From an uncultured Collinsella sp. (GTDB lineage: Bacteria > Actinomycetota > Coriobacteriia > Coriobacteriales > Coriobacteriaceae), in the NCBI GenBank assembly GCA_902489775.1, contig CABUBH010000003.1, positions 1 to 64,000 on the forward strand: 64,000 nucleotides of DNA, in the 5' to 3' direction. A model generated the notes under the pieces. It had not been told where the DNA came from, searched no databases, and saw only the letters and a program-made list of their open reading frames with translations. Made by a program: the position numbers and the translations under genes. Shown here in pieces: positions 31,381 to 38,566 of the stretch (positions within the stretch are counted from its first letter, which is position 1; each line of letters begins with the position of its first letter).

Positions 31381-33390
31381 ATGAACTATGACACTCTGTT
31401 TTCGCCCATGAAGATCGGTGCCATGGAGGTGTCTAATCGCCTGGTGGTGCCCGCCATGGTCACCAACTACGGCACGCTCGATGGTATGATCACCGATCGC
31501 TACGTGAGCTACATGGTCGAGAAGGCACGCGGCGGCTGGGGCCTGCTTATCACCGAGGACTATGCCGTGCAGGAGGGCCGCAAGGGCTACACGCGTATTC
31601 CGGGCTTGTATAACGACGGTCAGATTGAGGGCAACAAGCGCTTGGTCGACGCCGTGCACGATGCCGGCGCCAAGATCGTCTGCCAGATGTACCATCCCGG
31701 CCGTCAGGTTATGCCGCAGGCGACCTGTGGCCTCGACGTAGTTGCGCCCAGCGCCACCACCTGCCCCGCCTGCCAGAGCTTGGCCCGCGAGATGACCGTG
31801 GACGAGATTCATCAGCTTGTGGCGGATTTTGCCTCCGCCGCAGCGCGTGCCCAGCAGGCTGGCTTCGATGGCATGGAGCTCCACTGCGCCCATGGCTACC
31901 TGCTTGCCGAGTTTCTCTCGCCGGCGGTCAACCGTCGCGTTGACTGCTACGGCGGCAGCTTCTGCAACCGCGTGCGCATCGTCGACGAGATCGCTGCTGC
32001 CGTGCGTGCCAAGGTGGGCGAGGACTTCGCGATGATTGTGCGCATCTCGAGCGATGACATGGTTCCCGGAGGCCGTACCATTGCCGAGACGTTGCAGCTG
32101 TGCCGCCATTTGGAGGAGATTGGCTTTGATGCCATCAACTGCTCCAATGGCATGTATGCGAGCAAACCGACCGATCAGGTTATCGCGCCCATGTTTACCC
32201 CGCATGCCGTAAATGCCGACCGCTGCGCTAAGATCCGCGAGGTCGTCAACATTCCCGTGATTTTGTCCAACCGCGTTAACGACCCTGGCATGGCCGATAC
32301 GCTTCTTACAATGGGTACCTGCGATTTTGTCGCCATGGGTCGCGGCTCGCTCGCCGATCCGCATATGCCTGCCAAGGCGCGTGCCGGCCGCATGTGCGAG
32401 GTCCATCAGTGCATCGGCTGTCTGCAGGGTTGCGAATTCCCGCTCTATGTCGATGAAGCTATTACCTGTCTGGTCAACCCGCGCGTCGGTCGTGAGTACG
32501 AGAACGACATGGCGCCCGTTGCCGAGTCCGATCGTAAGCGCGTCATGGTCATCGGTGCCGGCCCCGCCGGTCTGCAGGCCGCCAAGACGGCAGCTGAGCG
32601 CGGTCATGTCGTGGAGGTCTTCGAGGCCCAGGAATCGCTCGGCGGTCAGTTCCGCTCGGCGGCCTACCCGACGGGTAAGGGCGAGCTCTCGACCTATGTG
32701 AGCGCCCTGCGTGCCGAGCTTGAGGCCCTCGAGGTGCCCATGCACCTTAATACCGAGGTCGACGAGCAGCTCATCGCGGACTTTGCGCCCGATGCCGTGG
32801 TTGTCGCGACGGGCGCCAAGCCACTCACGCCGCCTATTCCGGGTATCGAGAACGCTGTGTCGGCGGAGGACGTGCTGTTGGGCCATGTTGCCGTCAAGCC
32901 CGGCCCTGTCGTGGTTTGCGGTGGCGGCGAGGTTGGTGCCGAGACCGCGGAGTTCGTGGCTGCCTATCGCGACGACGTTACGGTGGTCGAAATGCGTGGC
33001 GGGCTTTGCCTTGACATGATGCCTATCACCAAGGGCGCTTTTATGGGCATGATGGCGGCGGCAGGGGTCAAGTCCCACGTCAACGCTACCGTCCAGCGCG
33101 TTGAGAGCGGCGTCGAGGTCGATAGCACCATCGCCAGCTGGTCGGGCGAGGCCGGCAAGGACGAGGATGCGGGCCTGGGCTTCGCCGTGGTGTACAAGGA
33201 CGCCGAGGGCGTCGAGCACAGTCTGCCGGCGGCAACCGTGATTTCGGCCTTTGGCTACAAGGCGTATAACCCGCTCGAGGAGGCCGCGCGCAAGTACTGC
33301 GATAACGTGCAGGTGGTCGGGTGCGCCGTCAAGGCCGGCAACGCTTTGGTCGCAAGTCGCGAGGGCTATGAGGCTGGTCTTAACATCTAG
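31381..33390 (+). CDS. Old yellow enzyme-type FMN/FAD/4Fe-4S oxidoreductase
   Basis: This is a 669-aa NAD(P)H:flavin oxidoreductase of the 2,4-dienoyl-CoA reductase / bile-acid and steroid reductase group. The first ~340 residues form an FMN barrel (LFSPMKIGAMEVSNRLVVPAM, then ELHCAHGYLLAEFLSP). Cysteines for a 4Fe-4S cluster follow at CIGCLQGC (~343-350) and further on in AITCLVNP. An FAD/NAD domain begins near residue 390 (VIGAGPAGLQAAK), with a second dinucleotide motif, VVCGGGEVGAETAEF. In gut anaerobes such enzymes reduce enoyl bonds of diet- or host-derived compounds. The divergent MerR gene suggests induction by substrate. The substrate cannot be named. Confidence 0.85.
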   Translation: MNYDTLFSPMKIGAMEVSNRLVVPAMVTNYGTLDGMITDRYVSYMVEKARGGWGLLITEDYAVQEGRKGYTRIPGLYNDGQIEGNKRLVDAVHDAGAKIVCQMYHPGRQVMPQATCGLDVVAPSATTCPACQSLAREMTVDEIHQLVADFASAAARAQQAGFDGMELHCAHGYLLAEFLSPAVNRRVDCYGGSFCNRVRIVDEIAAAVRAKVGEDFAMIVRISSDDMVPGGRTIAETLQLCRHLEEIGFDAINCSNGMYASKPTDQVIAPMFTPHAVNADRCAKIREVVNIPVILSNRVNDPGMADTLLTMGTCDFVAMGRGSLADPHMPAKARAGRMCEVHQCIGCLQGCEFPLYVDEAITCLVNPRVGREYENDMAPVAESDRKRVMVIGAGPAGLQAAKTAAERGHVVEVFEAQESLGGQFRSAAYPTGKGELSTYVSALRAELEALEVPMHLNTEVDEQLIADFAPDAVVVATGAKPLTPPIPGIENAVSAEDVLLGHVAVKPGPVVVCGGGEVGAETAEFVAAYRDDVTVVEMRGGLCLDMMPITKGAFMGMMAAAGVKSHVNATVQRVESGVEVDSTIASWSGEAGKDEDAGLGFAVVYKDAEGVEHSLPAATVISAFGYKAYNPLEEAARKYCDNVQVVGCAVKAGNALVASREGYEAGLNI

Positions 33391-33431
33391 GGCATGCGGC
33401 CGATAGCGTCGTTGCGATAGCGTGAGGCGTT

Positions 33432-33468
33432 GGGCCCCGTTCCGAATGGCTGGAACGGGGCCTTTCTT
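33432..33468 (+). terminator. Terminator after the OYE-type gene
   Basis: GGCCCCGTTCC pairs with GGAACGGGGCC, followed by TTTCTTTT. The 62-bp array 3 starts 28 nt later, mirroring the layout after the xdhD-like gene. Confidence 0.85.
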
Positions 33469-33496
33469 TTGCCGATCCTGTTGCTGGCTGGCTGCC

Positions 33497-33895
33497 GGCG
33501 GAAGGCGTGTCCCGGAATTGATGCTCGGAATGGGACGCGCTTTCCGGATCGCCCTTCAAGCGGAAACCGCGTCCCAGATTTCGGCCTCAGAGTGGGATGC
33601 CGTTTCCGGATCGCCCTTCAAGCGGAAACTACATCCCAGATTTCGGCTCCAAACCGGGATGTGCTTTCCCGGCGGGGCCTCTGGCGGAAACTACGTCCCG
33701 GAATGAGCGCTCAGAACGGGACGCGCTTTCCCGTCAGGGCATCAAACGGAAACCGTGTCCCGGTCCCCGCCTCAGAATGGGATGCGCTTTCCCGGCGGCA
33801 CCTCTAGCGGAAATTGCACCCCGGATTGAGCACTCAGAGTGGGATGCATTTTCCGGTAGAGGTCTGGAGTGGAAAGCGCGTCTCGGAATCTGGGT
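33497..33895. repeat. 62-bp hairpin-unit tandem array 3
   Basis: Units start at 33497, 33559, 33621, 33683, 33745, 33806 and 33868 (partial), that is, steps of 62, 62, 62, 62, 61 and 62 bp. Each has the GGAAA-NN-RYRTCCC / GGGAYGY-NN-TTTCC stem halves. A-T and G-C pairs swap in step at the variable stem position (for example ACATCCC with GGGATGT in unit 3, ACGTCCC with GGGACGC in unit 4). Apparent frames across it repeat the same short peptide in shifting phases and are not credible genes. It fills most of the 686-bp gap 33391-34076. Confidence 0.85.
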
Positions 33896-33941
33896 AATTC
33901 GGTGATCCGGGGGTTGAGCGAGTGTCGCGCCAAGGATGCCA

Positions 33942-34048
33942 AGCGTAAAACCTACACTGAGAACGGCGTAAAAACCACATTGAAGAAGGCGTAAAAACTA
34001 CATTGAAAGTGGCGTAAAATCTGCATTGAGAATGGCGTAATTTCGCAT
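33942..34048. repeat. 23-bp iterons upstream of the DUF4143 ATPase gene
   Basis: Four full units start at 33942, 33965, 33988 and 34011, with a partial fifth at 34034; the period is exactly 23 bp. The unit is (G/A)GCGTAAAANCYACATTGA plus four variable bases. The array ends 29 nt before the start codon of the ATPase, so it could bind a regulator, perhaps the gene product itself. It is not an inverted repeat. Confidence 0.8.
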
Positions 34049-34076
34049 ATCGCGTGATGGAGAGAGGTGGCCATCT

Positions 34077-35372
34077 ATGGATACACCAAAGAGATTGACC
34101 CAAAAGGGGTACAGACCCCGGCTCATAGAGGAGCGCCTTGACACTCTTATGCGGGCGTTTGGCTGCGTGGAGATTAACGGCCCCAAATGGTGCGGCAAGA
34201 CCTGGACGGCGCTCTCTCGCTCGGCGAGTGTTTCCAGACTCGATGAGCCTGCGCAGCGCGCGGCGGCAGAGGTCGACCCAAGCCTGGCACTCATCGGCGA
34301 TGCGCCGCACTTGGTCGATGAATGGCAGGAGGTGCCCGAGGTCTGGGATGCCGCCCGGCGCTTCGTGGACGCGAGCGGCAACGAGCGCGGGACGCTTTTG
34401 CTCACGGGTTCGACCGCGCTCAAAAGCGAGGAGCGCAGCCATGTTCGTCATTCCGGCACGGGTAGGATCGCCCGTCTGTCTATGCGCCCCATGGCCCTGT
34501 GTGAGTCGGGCGACGGCGAGCCGCTCGTGTCACTGGCAAGCCTCTTTAAGGGCGAGGGTTTTGCCCCTCAGCGTCGCGAGAGCACGGTGGATGACGTCGC
34601 CCGCTGGTGCTGCAGGGGCGGTTGGCCTGCAAACCTTGGGCTTTCGGATGAGCTTGCGCGAGAGACGGCAAGCCAGTACGTGCGCTCGGTGCTCGACGTC
34701 AACGTGCTGGACGAGGGTATGTCGCCCGAGCTTGCACACGACCTTTTGCGAGCTCTTGCCATGAACGAGAGCCAAGCTGTCACGTACAAGACGCTCATAA
34801 AGGACGCCTCATACGGTGAGGCGGGCCCCGACGAGAGGACCATCGCTGCGTACCTGGACCTCTTCAACAGGCTCAAGCTGACCGAGGACCTGTGCGGATG
34901 GGAGCCGCCCATGCGCTCGAAGGCCCGCGTTCGCGTGCGCCCCAAGCGCTACTTCTGTGACCCGTCGCTTGCGGCGGCGTTACTGGGGGCTACCCCTGAG
35001 CGGCTGCTTGGCGACATGCAGACGCTGGGGATGCTCTTTGAGAACCTTGTCCTGCGCGACGTGCGCGTGTTCCTTTCCACCTACGGCGGCGTCGACAACA
35101 GCGTCCATTATTTCCGAGATGAGAAAGGCCTTGAGGTTGATTTGATCGTTGAGCACGACGGGCGCTGGGGAGCCATCGAGGTCAAGCTGAGCGAGACGAA
35201 GGCAGACGACGGAGCGAGAAACCTCAAGGCGCTGGAGAAGAAAGTGCTCTCCAACCCTGCCGCACAGAATGCTGCGCCGGCTTTTTTGGCGGTCGTGGTT
35301 GGAAAGGGGAGCATCGCCTACACACGCGACGACGGCGTGGCGGTGATCCCCATGGCTGCACTTGGGGCGTAG
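34077..35372 (+). CDS. AAA-type ATP-binding protein with DUF4143 domain
   Basis: This is a 431-aa soluble ATPase of the AAA_14/DUF4143 group. The N-terminal P-loop is NGPKWCGKTWTAL (~residues 34-46). The Walker B-like acidic strand is ALIGDAPHLVDEWQEV, and LLTGSTAL is the sensor region typical of these proteins. The C-terminal half contains a restriction-nuclease-like core: FENLVLRDVRVF, then GLEVDLIVEHDGRWGAIEVKLS (D...ExK). The family is abundant in gut anaerobes and of unclear function; roles in DNA mobility or regulation have been suggested. It stands alone behind 23-bp iterons, between repeat array 3 and the small-peptide locus, so it is probably a mobile accessory gene. Confidence 0.82.
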   Translation: MDTPKRLTQKGYRPRLIEERLDTLMRAFGCVEINGPKWCGKTWTALSRSASVSRLDEPAQRAAAEVDPSLALIGDAPHLVDEWQEVPEVWDAARRFVDASGNERGTLLLTGSTALKSEERSHVRHSGTGRIARLSMRPMALCESGDGEPLVSLASLFKGEGFAPQRRESTVDDVARWCCRGGWPANLGLSDELARETASQYVRSVLDVNVLDEGMSPELAHDLLRALAMNESQAVTYKTLIKDASYGEAGPDERTIAAYLDLFNRLKLTEDLCGWEPPMRSKARVRVRPKRYFCDPSLAAALLGATPERLLGDMQTLGMLFENLVLRDVRVFLSTYGGVDNSVHYFRDEKGLEVDLIVEHDGRWGAIEVKLSETKADDGARNLKALEKKVLSNPAAQNAAPAFLAVVVGKGSIAYTRDDGVAVIPMAALGA

Positions 35373-35510
35373 TGGTTTTGCGGGGCGTCGTACTTCCATT
35401 ACCGAAAATCCATTTGGTAAACCCGATGCTCACAGATAGAATAAAGTTAACGGCAGCCCAAGTAGAGTGGAGCTGGGCAGCGCCGTTGCTTAGGTCGAGG
35501 GGTCAATGCC

Positions 35511-35645
35511 TTAATGGCAGTGCGTGTTATGCTTCGAACGCTGCTTGAGTGCCTCAGAAAGCCCGACAAACGCTATGAAGGGCGAGACCAAAGCAATTAA
35601 GAGCTCTACGAGCTCTGATGGGCCCGGGATGACCGCTGATTCAAG
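35511..35645 (-). other. Small hydrophobic peptide frame, possible type I toxin
   Basis: The minus-strand frame between TGA (35646-35648) and TAA (35511-35513) contains SELVELLIALVSPFIA and FVGLSEALKQRSKHNTHCH: a single hydrophobic segment followed by a basic tail, as in small membrane toxins. Its tail recurs at 30351-30398. No ATG, GTG or TTG lies before the hydrophobic part, so translation is uncertain. On the plus strand, a 28-codon frame (35514-35600, starting MAVRVMLRTLLECL) overlaps it. The rest of the 458-bp gap (35373-35830) shows hairpins near 35.43-35.48 kb and 35.62-35.66 kb but no other gene. Confidence 0.35.
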
Positions 35646-35655
35646 TCACCGGGCC
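35620..35655 (+). terminator. GC-rich hairpin at the small-peptide locus
   Basis: GGCCCGGGATGAC (35621-35633) pairs with GTCACCGGGCC (35645-35655) with one bulge, followed by TAAATCTATTTC. On the plus strand it could terminate a short RNA antisense to the peptide frame, as in type I toxin-antitoxin pairs. Confidence 0.45.
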
Positions 35656-35830
35656 TAAATCTATTTCACATGCATTTGAATAGAGCGGACGGCGCTCTTG
35701 GGGTCGCCTGTATGACGCGTGCCCGGCGCATGGCATTGCGCCCCGCTTTTGTGTCCGCACGGGCGCTTATCCTTACGGCAATCTAGCCGTCTATGTACCG
35801 AGTGGCAGTTGACGGAGAAAGGCCCTGACC

Positions 35831-36565
35831 GTGCCAGACAAAAAGACGTCGGGTATCTTGGCTATCGATACGACGAATTTTGCGCGCCAGATTGTGCTCG
35901 ACTTTGAGTTTGCGCCGGTGCCAAAGCAGCGCCAGCGCCGTGGACTGCGCAACGAGATTATCGAGGTCGGCGCCGTCAAGCTCGATAACCGCGGCAACGT
36001 GATGGGCGAGTTCTCGCAGTTTGTGCAGACGGAATATGCCGAAGGCGTTGCGTATCCCGTCCGCGAGCTCACGGGAATATTGGCCGTGGATACCGCGATG
36101 GCCGATCCGCTCTACATGGTGATCAAAAGGCTCAGCGAGTGGATTGGTCGCTACTCCGCTCAAGTGGTCTGTTGGAGCGGGGCGGACCGCCGACAGCTTT
36201 TGACCGAGTGCGGGGCGAAACGCATCGACCTTGCTGGCTTTCCCGTGGACTGGGCCGACCTGCAGGCGTTTTACACCTCGATTATGGACGTGGGCAGCCA
36301 TGGATGTGTCTCGTTGGACGACGCGGCAACGTGGTTTGGCGTCGATTTTGATGAGTCGACCGGTCACGCTCACAGCGCCCTCGCCGACGCACGCGTGACC
36401 GCCAGGTTGCTCAAGCAGGTGATAGATGGGAGCTATCACGTGAGCCCGCGCGCCCAGGTGATCCGCCAGCGATGGGGGATGGGCGAGCGAACCCAGACGC
36501 GTCTCTCCAGTAAGTGCCCCGAGCTGAGCGATCTGCTGCTGAAGCTGAAGGCGGAGGGGAGGTAG
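35831..36565 (+). CDS. DEDDh-type 3'-5' exonuclease (DNA polymerase III epsilon-like)
   Basis: This is a 244-aa exonuclease of the RNase T / DnaQ superfamily. Exo motifs are visible: VLDFEFAP (first D and E), RNEIIEVGAVKLD, WSGADRRQL and the closing HAHSALADARVTARLL (H then D). It lacks the helicase or polymerase-binding parts of larger relatives. GTG 35831 follows GGAGAAAGG at 8 nt. It stands alone with no obvious operon partner. A role in DNA repair or RNA trimming fits the family; neither is shown by context. Confidence 0.85.
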   Translation: MPDKKTSGILAIDTTNFARQIVLDFEFAPVPKQRQRRGLRNEIIEVGAVKLDNRGNVMGEFSQFVQTEYAEGVAYPVRELTGILAVDTAMADPLYMVIKRLSEWIGRYSAQVVCWSGADRRQLLTECGAKRIDLAGFPVDWADLQAFYTSIMDVGSHGCVSLDDAATWFGVDFDESTGHAHSALADARVTARLLKQVIDGSYHVSPRAQVIRQRWGMGERTQTRLSSKCPELSDLLLKLKAEGR

Positions 36566-36668
36566 GTTTTGAGAACGCCATTCGGTTTAGTGGGACGTGC
36601 GAGTGCGGTTTCGCCCTACTGTTTGAACCAAAGCATCAGACGGTATGACGATTTGCCCTGCCTGCCGT

Positions 36669-37106
36669 CTATACCCCCGCAACCCTGCGCGCTGCGCTCA
36701 GCAGCTCGTACTCCCTCTGGCTCCACTGGTGTAGCTTCGTCGCGCGTACGGCATCTCGGCACAGGTCCAAAAACACCTCGGTCCCCACGCAGAAGCACTT
36801 GCGAACATAGGCACCGGATCCGTCCGCGACACACTCGCCGTCGGCAAACAACTTCCAGCTAGACGGCTCGCGCGAATCGTCTCCAAGCAGCTTGATCTGC
36901 AGCACATGCGGATTGCCGGCAGCACAGAGCTCTTCCTCGAGCTTCTGTACCGTAAAGCGCATCTGGTGGGAGAGGCTGCTCTTGACCATGGCCGAGACGT
37001 AGCCATTTGGCTTATCCAGAAGATGCATGTGATTCGGTTTGACGACCAGGTTGTGGAAGCTGCGCTCGCTGCGCACAGAGAAATTGTCCATACGGACTTC
37101 TTTCAT
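36669..37106 (-). CDS. Hypothetical protein
   Basis: I do not recognise this protein. From ATG 37106 it has about 145 residues (ATG 37091 is an alternative). The sequence is mixed hydrophilic, with no membrane segment or signal peptide. LVVKPNHMHLL contains an H-x-H like that of HUH transposases, but the remaining Y1 transposase motifs (a C-terminal catalytic Tyr helix and its flanks) are not apparent. A middle region has KLLGDD, WKLFADGEC and CFCVGTEVFLDLC. Frames continue upstream to 37289 without a good start. Imperfect 33-bp repeats lie ~200 bp upstream (37310-37388). The gene could be an accessory or mobile gene. Confidence 0.5.
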   Translation of the reverse strand: MKEVRMDNFSVRSERSFHNLVVKPNHMHLLDKPNGYVSAMVKSSLSHQMRFTVQKLEEELCAAGNPHVLQIKLLGDDSREPSSWKLFADGECVADGSGAYVRKCFCVGTEVFLDLCRDAVRATKLHQWSQREYELLSAARRVAGV

Positions 37107-37309
37107 CGATGTTGGCAGGGCCACCGTGCCTCTTGGCCGGTTGGCGTCGGGATCGTGGAGCCAACTCTCTACCCCGACTCTGGATAAAACGTGCCCGCTC
37201 CTTGCGGGCAAGAGGAAGTCTATCAACGTGTACGGACGGAAATCAAGCGCCGTCTGCGAAATGACGCGCGGATGGCGTTGGTTTCCCAAGTGATTATTCG
37301 GCTTTCATC

Positions 37310-37388
37310 CGGAAAAGTGTCGAAATCAGCCGTGTAAAAGTACGGAAAAGTGTCGAAATAGGCACCTTAAAACTTCGGAAAAGTGCAG
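37310..37388. repeat. 33-bp tandem repeats (two full and one partial)
   Basis: Units start at 37310, 37343 and 37376. Each begins CGGAAAAGTGTCGAAAT (the third is truncated after CGGAAAAGTGCAG) and carries a TAAAA near its end. The 33-bp period is exact. They lie upstream of the minus-strand hypothetical gene, in the 350-bp gap 37107-37456, which otherwise shows no gene. Confidence 0.7.
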
Positions 37389-37456
37389 CTGGATGACAAA
37401 GCAGCACGCAGAGGTCATTACTAGACGCGGGATCCTGTAGCCGCCTTCAGCCCTCT

Positions 37457-38443
37457 CTACTCGTCGTCTCCGTCGTTGGGGTCACCCTTGAGGGTGTTGA
37501 TGTCCAGATGCTCGTTGTCGTTCTCTTGTTGCTGCGTTGCCGATTCGGATGCGGTGGGACCACGGAACAGCTGGAATCCCTCAAACGCAATGACGCCGAG
37601 CAGCGCCACAACAATGACAATAAAGGCAATCTTGACTGCCTGCGGAAACTCCGAGAAACGCATGGACTTTTCCTCGGCGTAATAATCGGAGAAGCGCCCC
37701 TCTGCCGCGCTTTTGGTGTATGCCGGCGCGGACGCGGCCTCCGGGTCATATTCCGGTGCAGGCATGGCGGCGTACGGATCGTTGAGATAATCGCTCGATG
37801 CGGTGCCATAATCCTCTGTCTCGATGCGACCGTTGCCAGCATAGCCATCGGAATAATCGGAATATGCCGCACCGCCCTCATAGTCCGCGGCGCTCGTGTT
37901 AGCGGCAAAAAGCGGGTTAACCGGAACATCGAGCGCCGGCATGCCGGTAGAGGTCTCATCCAGATCGGTTGCAGCCCAGGAATCGTGGGCAACCTGATGG
38001 GCAACGGGCTCATCGAGCCTTGCGACCGGAGGCTTGCGTGCCGCAGGAACAGGCAACTGCTGGGCGCTGTACATAACGGTGCTGTCGGCCGATTTGCCCT
38101 GCGTCGCTGCAGCGAGAAATGCCGCCGTCTCGGACGGGTCGCTTGCGGGGCGGGGAGCTGGTGTGGGCGCCGAAGTGGGTGTGGGCGTAGGCGCGGGCGT
38201 CGAAACGGACGACTGCGCAGGAGTCGGCGCAGATGCGGGCTTAGGCGCAAGTGCGGGATTGGGGTTTGACGGGCGAGCCCCGCCGCCCATGAGTTCGTCG
38301 GCGGTCCACGGGCGATCATCCATCACGTCGTCAAGGCTCAGCGAAAACAGGTCGTCTTCACCCTCATCGAACATGCGGTGCACATGTCCACCAATTGCCG
38401 GAATCAATCCGCGACCGGTGCATGATGCCTTGCTCAACGCCAT
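37457..38443 (-). CDS. Hypothetical single-pass membrane protein with disordered Pro/Ala region
   Basis: I recognise no enzymatic domain. The 328-aa product begins with ~55 residues that include an acidic patch (FDEGEDDLFSLSLDDVMDD). A long Pro/Ala/Thr-rich disordered segment follows (PAPTPTPTSAPTPAPRPA, ~85-110), then an acidic Tyr/Ser-rich region. One membrane helix lies near residue 275 (AFIVIVVALLGVIAFEG), with a short acidic tail. This looks like a cell-envelope or anchoring protein with a cytoplasmic N-terminus. ATG 38443 was chosen because AAAGGATGG lies just upstream. It stands alone between the repeat-rich segment and a regulator gene. Confidence 0.65.
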   Translation of the reverse strand: MALSKASCTGRGLIPAIGGHVHRMFDEGEDDLFSLSLDDVMDDRPWTADELMGGGARPSNPNPALAPKPASAPTPAQSSVSTPAPTPTPTSAPTPAPRPASDPSETAAFLAAATQGKSADSTVMYSAQQLPVPAARKPPVARLDEPVAHQVAHDSWAATDLDETSTGMPALDVPVNPLFAANTSAADYEGGAAYSDYSDGYAGNGRIETEDYGTASSDYLNDPYAAMPAPEYDPEAASAPAYTKSAAEGRFSDYYAEEKSMRFSEFPQAVKIAFIVIVVALLGVIAFEGFQLFRGPTASESATQQQENDNEHLDINTLKGDPNDGDDE

Positions 38444-38566
38444 TCTGTTCCATCCTTTCGAAATACTAATGACATCGATTATATGGAACTTCCCAAGCTG
38501 CTCGGTCTTGGATTCGTGCTTTCCAGAACTCGCGCCCAAAAGGGGAGGGGCAATCCAGGCGAGTGC

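Noticed and set aside
33422..33807. Open frames running through the hairpin arrays (also around 27931-28530 and 29951-30442)
   Set aside because: They repeat the same short peptides in shifting phase because 62 is not a multiple of 3, have no credible ribosome-binding sites, and the stem covariation explains the conservation better.
28260..33895. The three 62-bp arrays as CRISPR arrays
   Set aside because: Repeats and the linkers between them are both diverged, there is no constant repeat with unique spacers, the period is one hairpin unit, and no cas genes are present.
36669..37106. Calling the hypothetical gene a REP-associated transposase
   Set aside because: Only the HMH tripeptide fits; the flanking conserved residues and the catalytic tyrosine helix could not be found.
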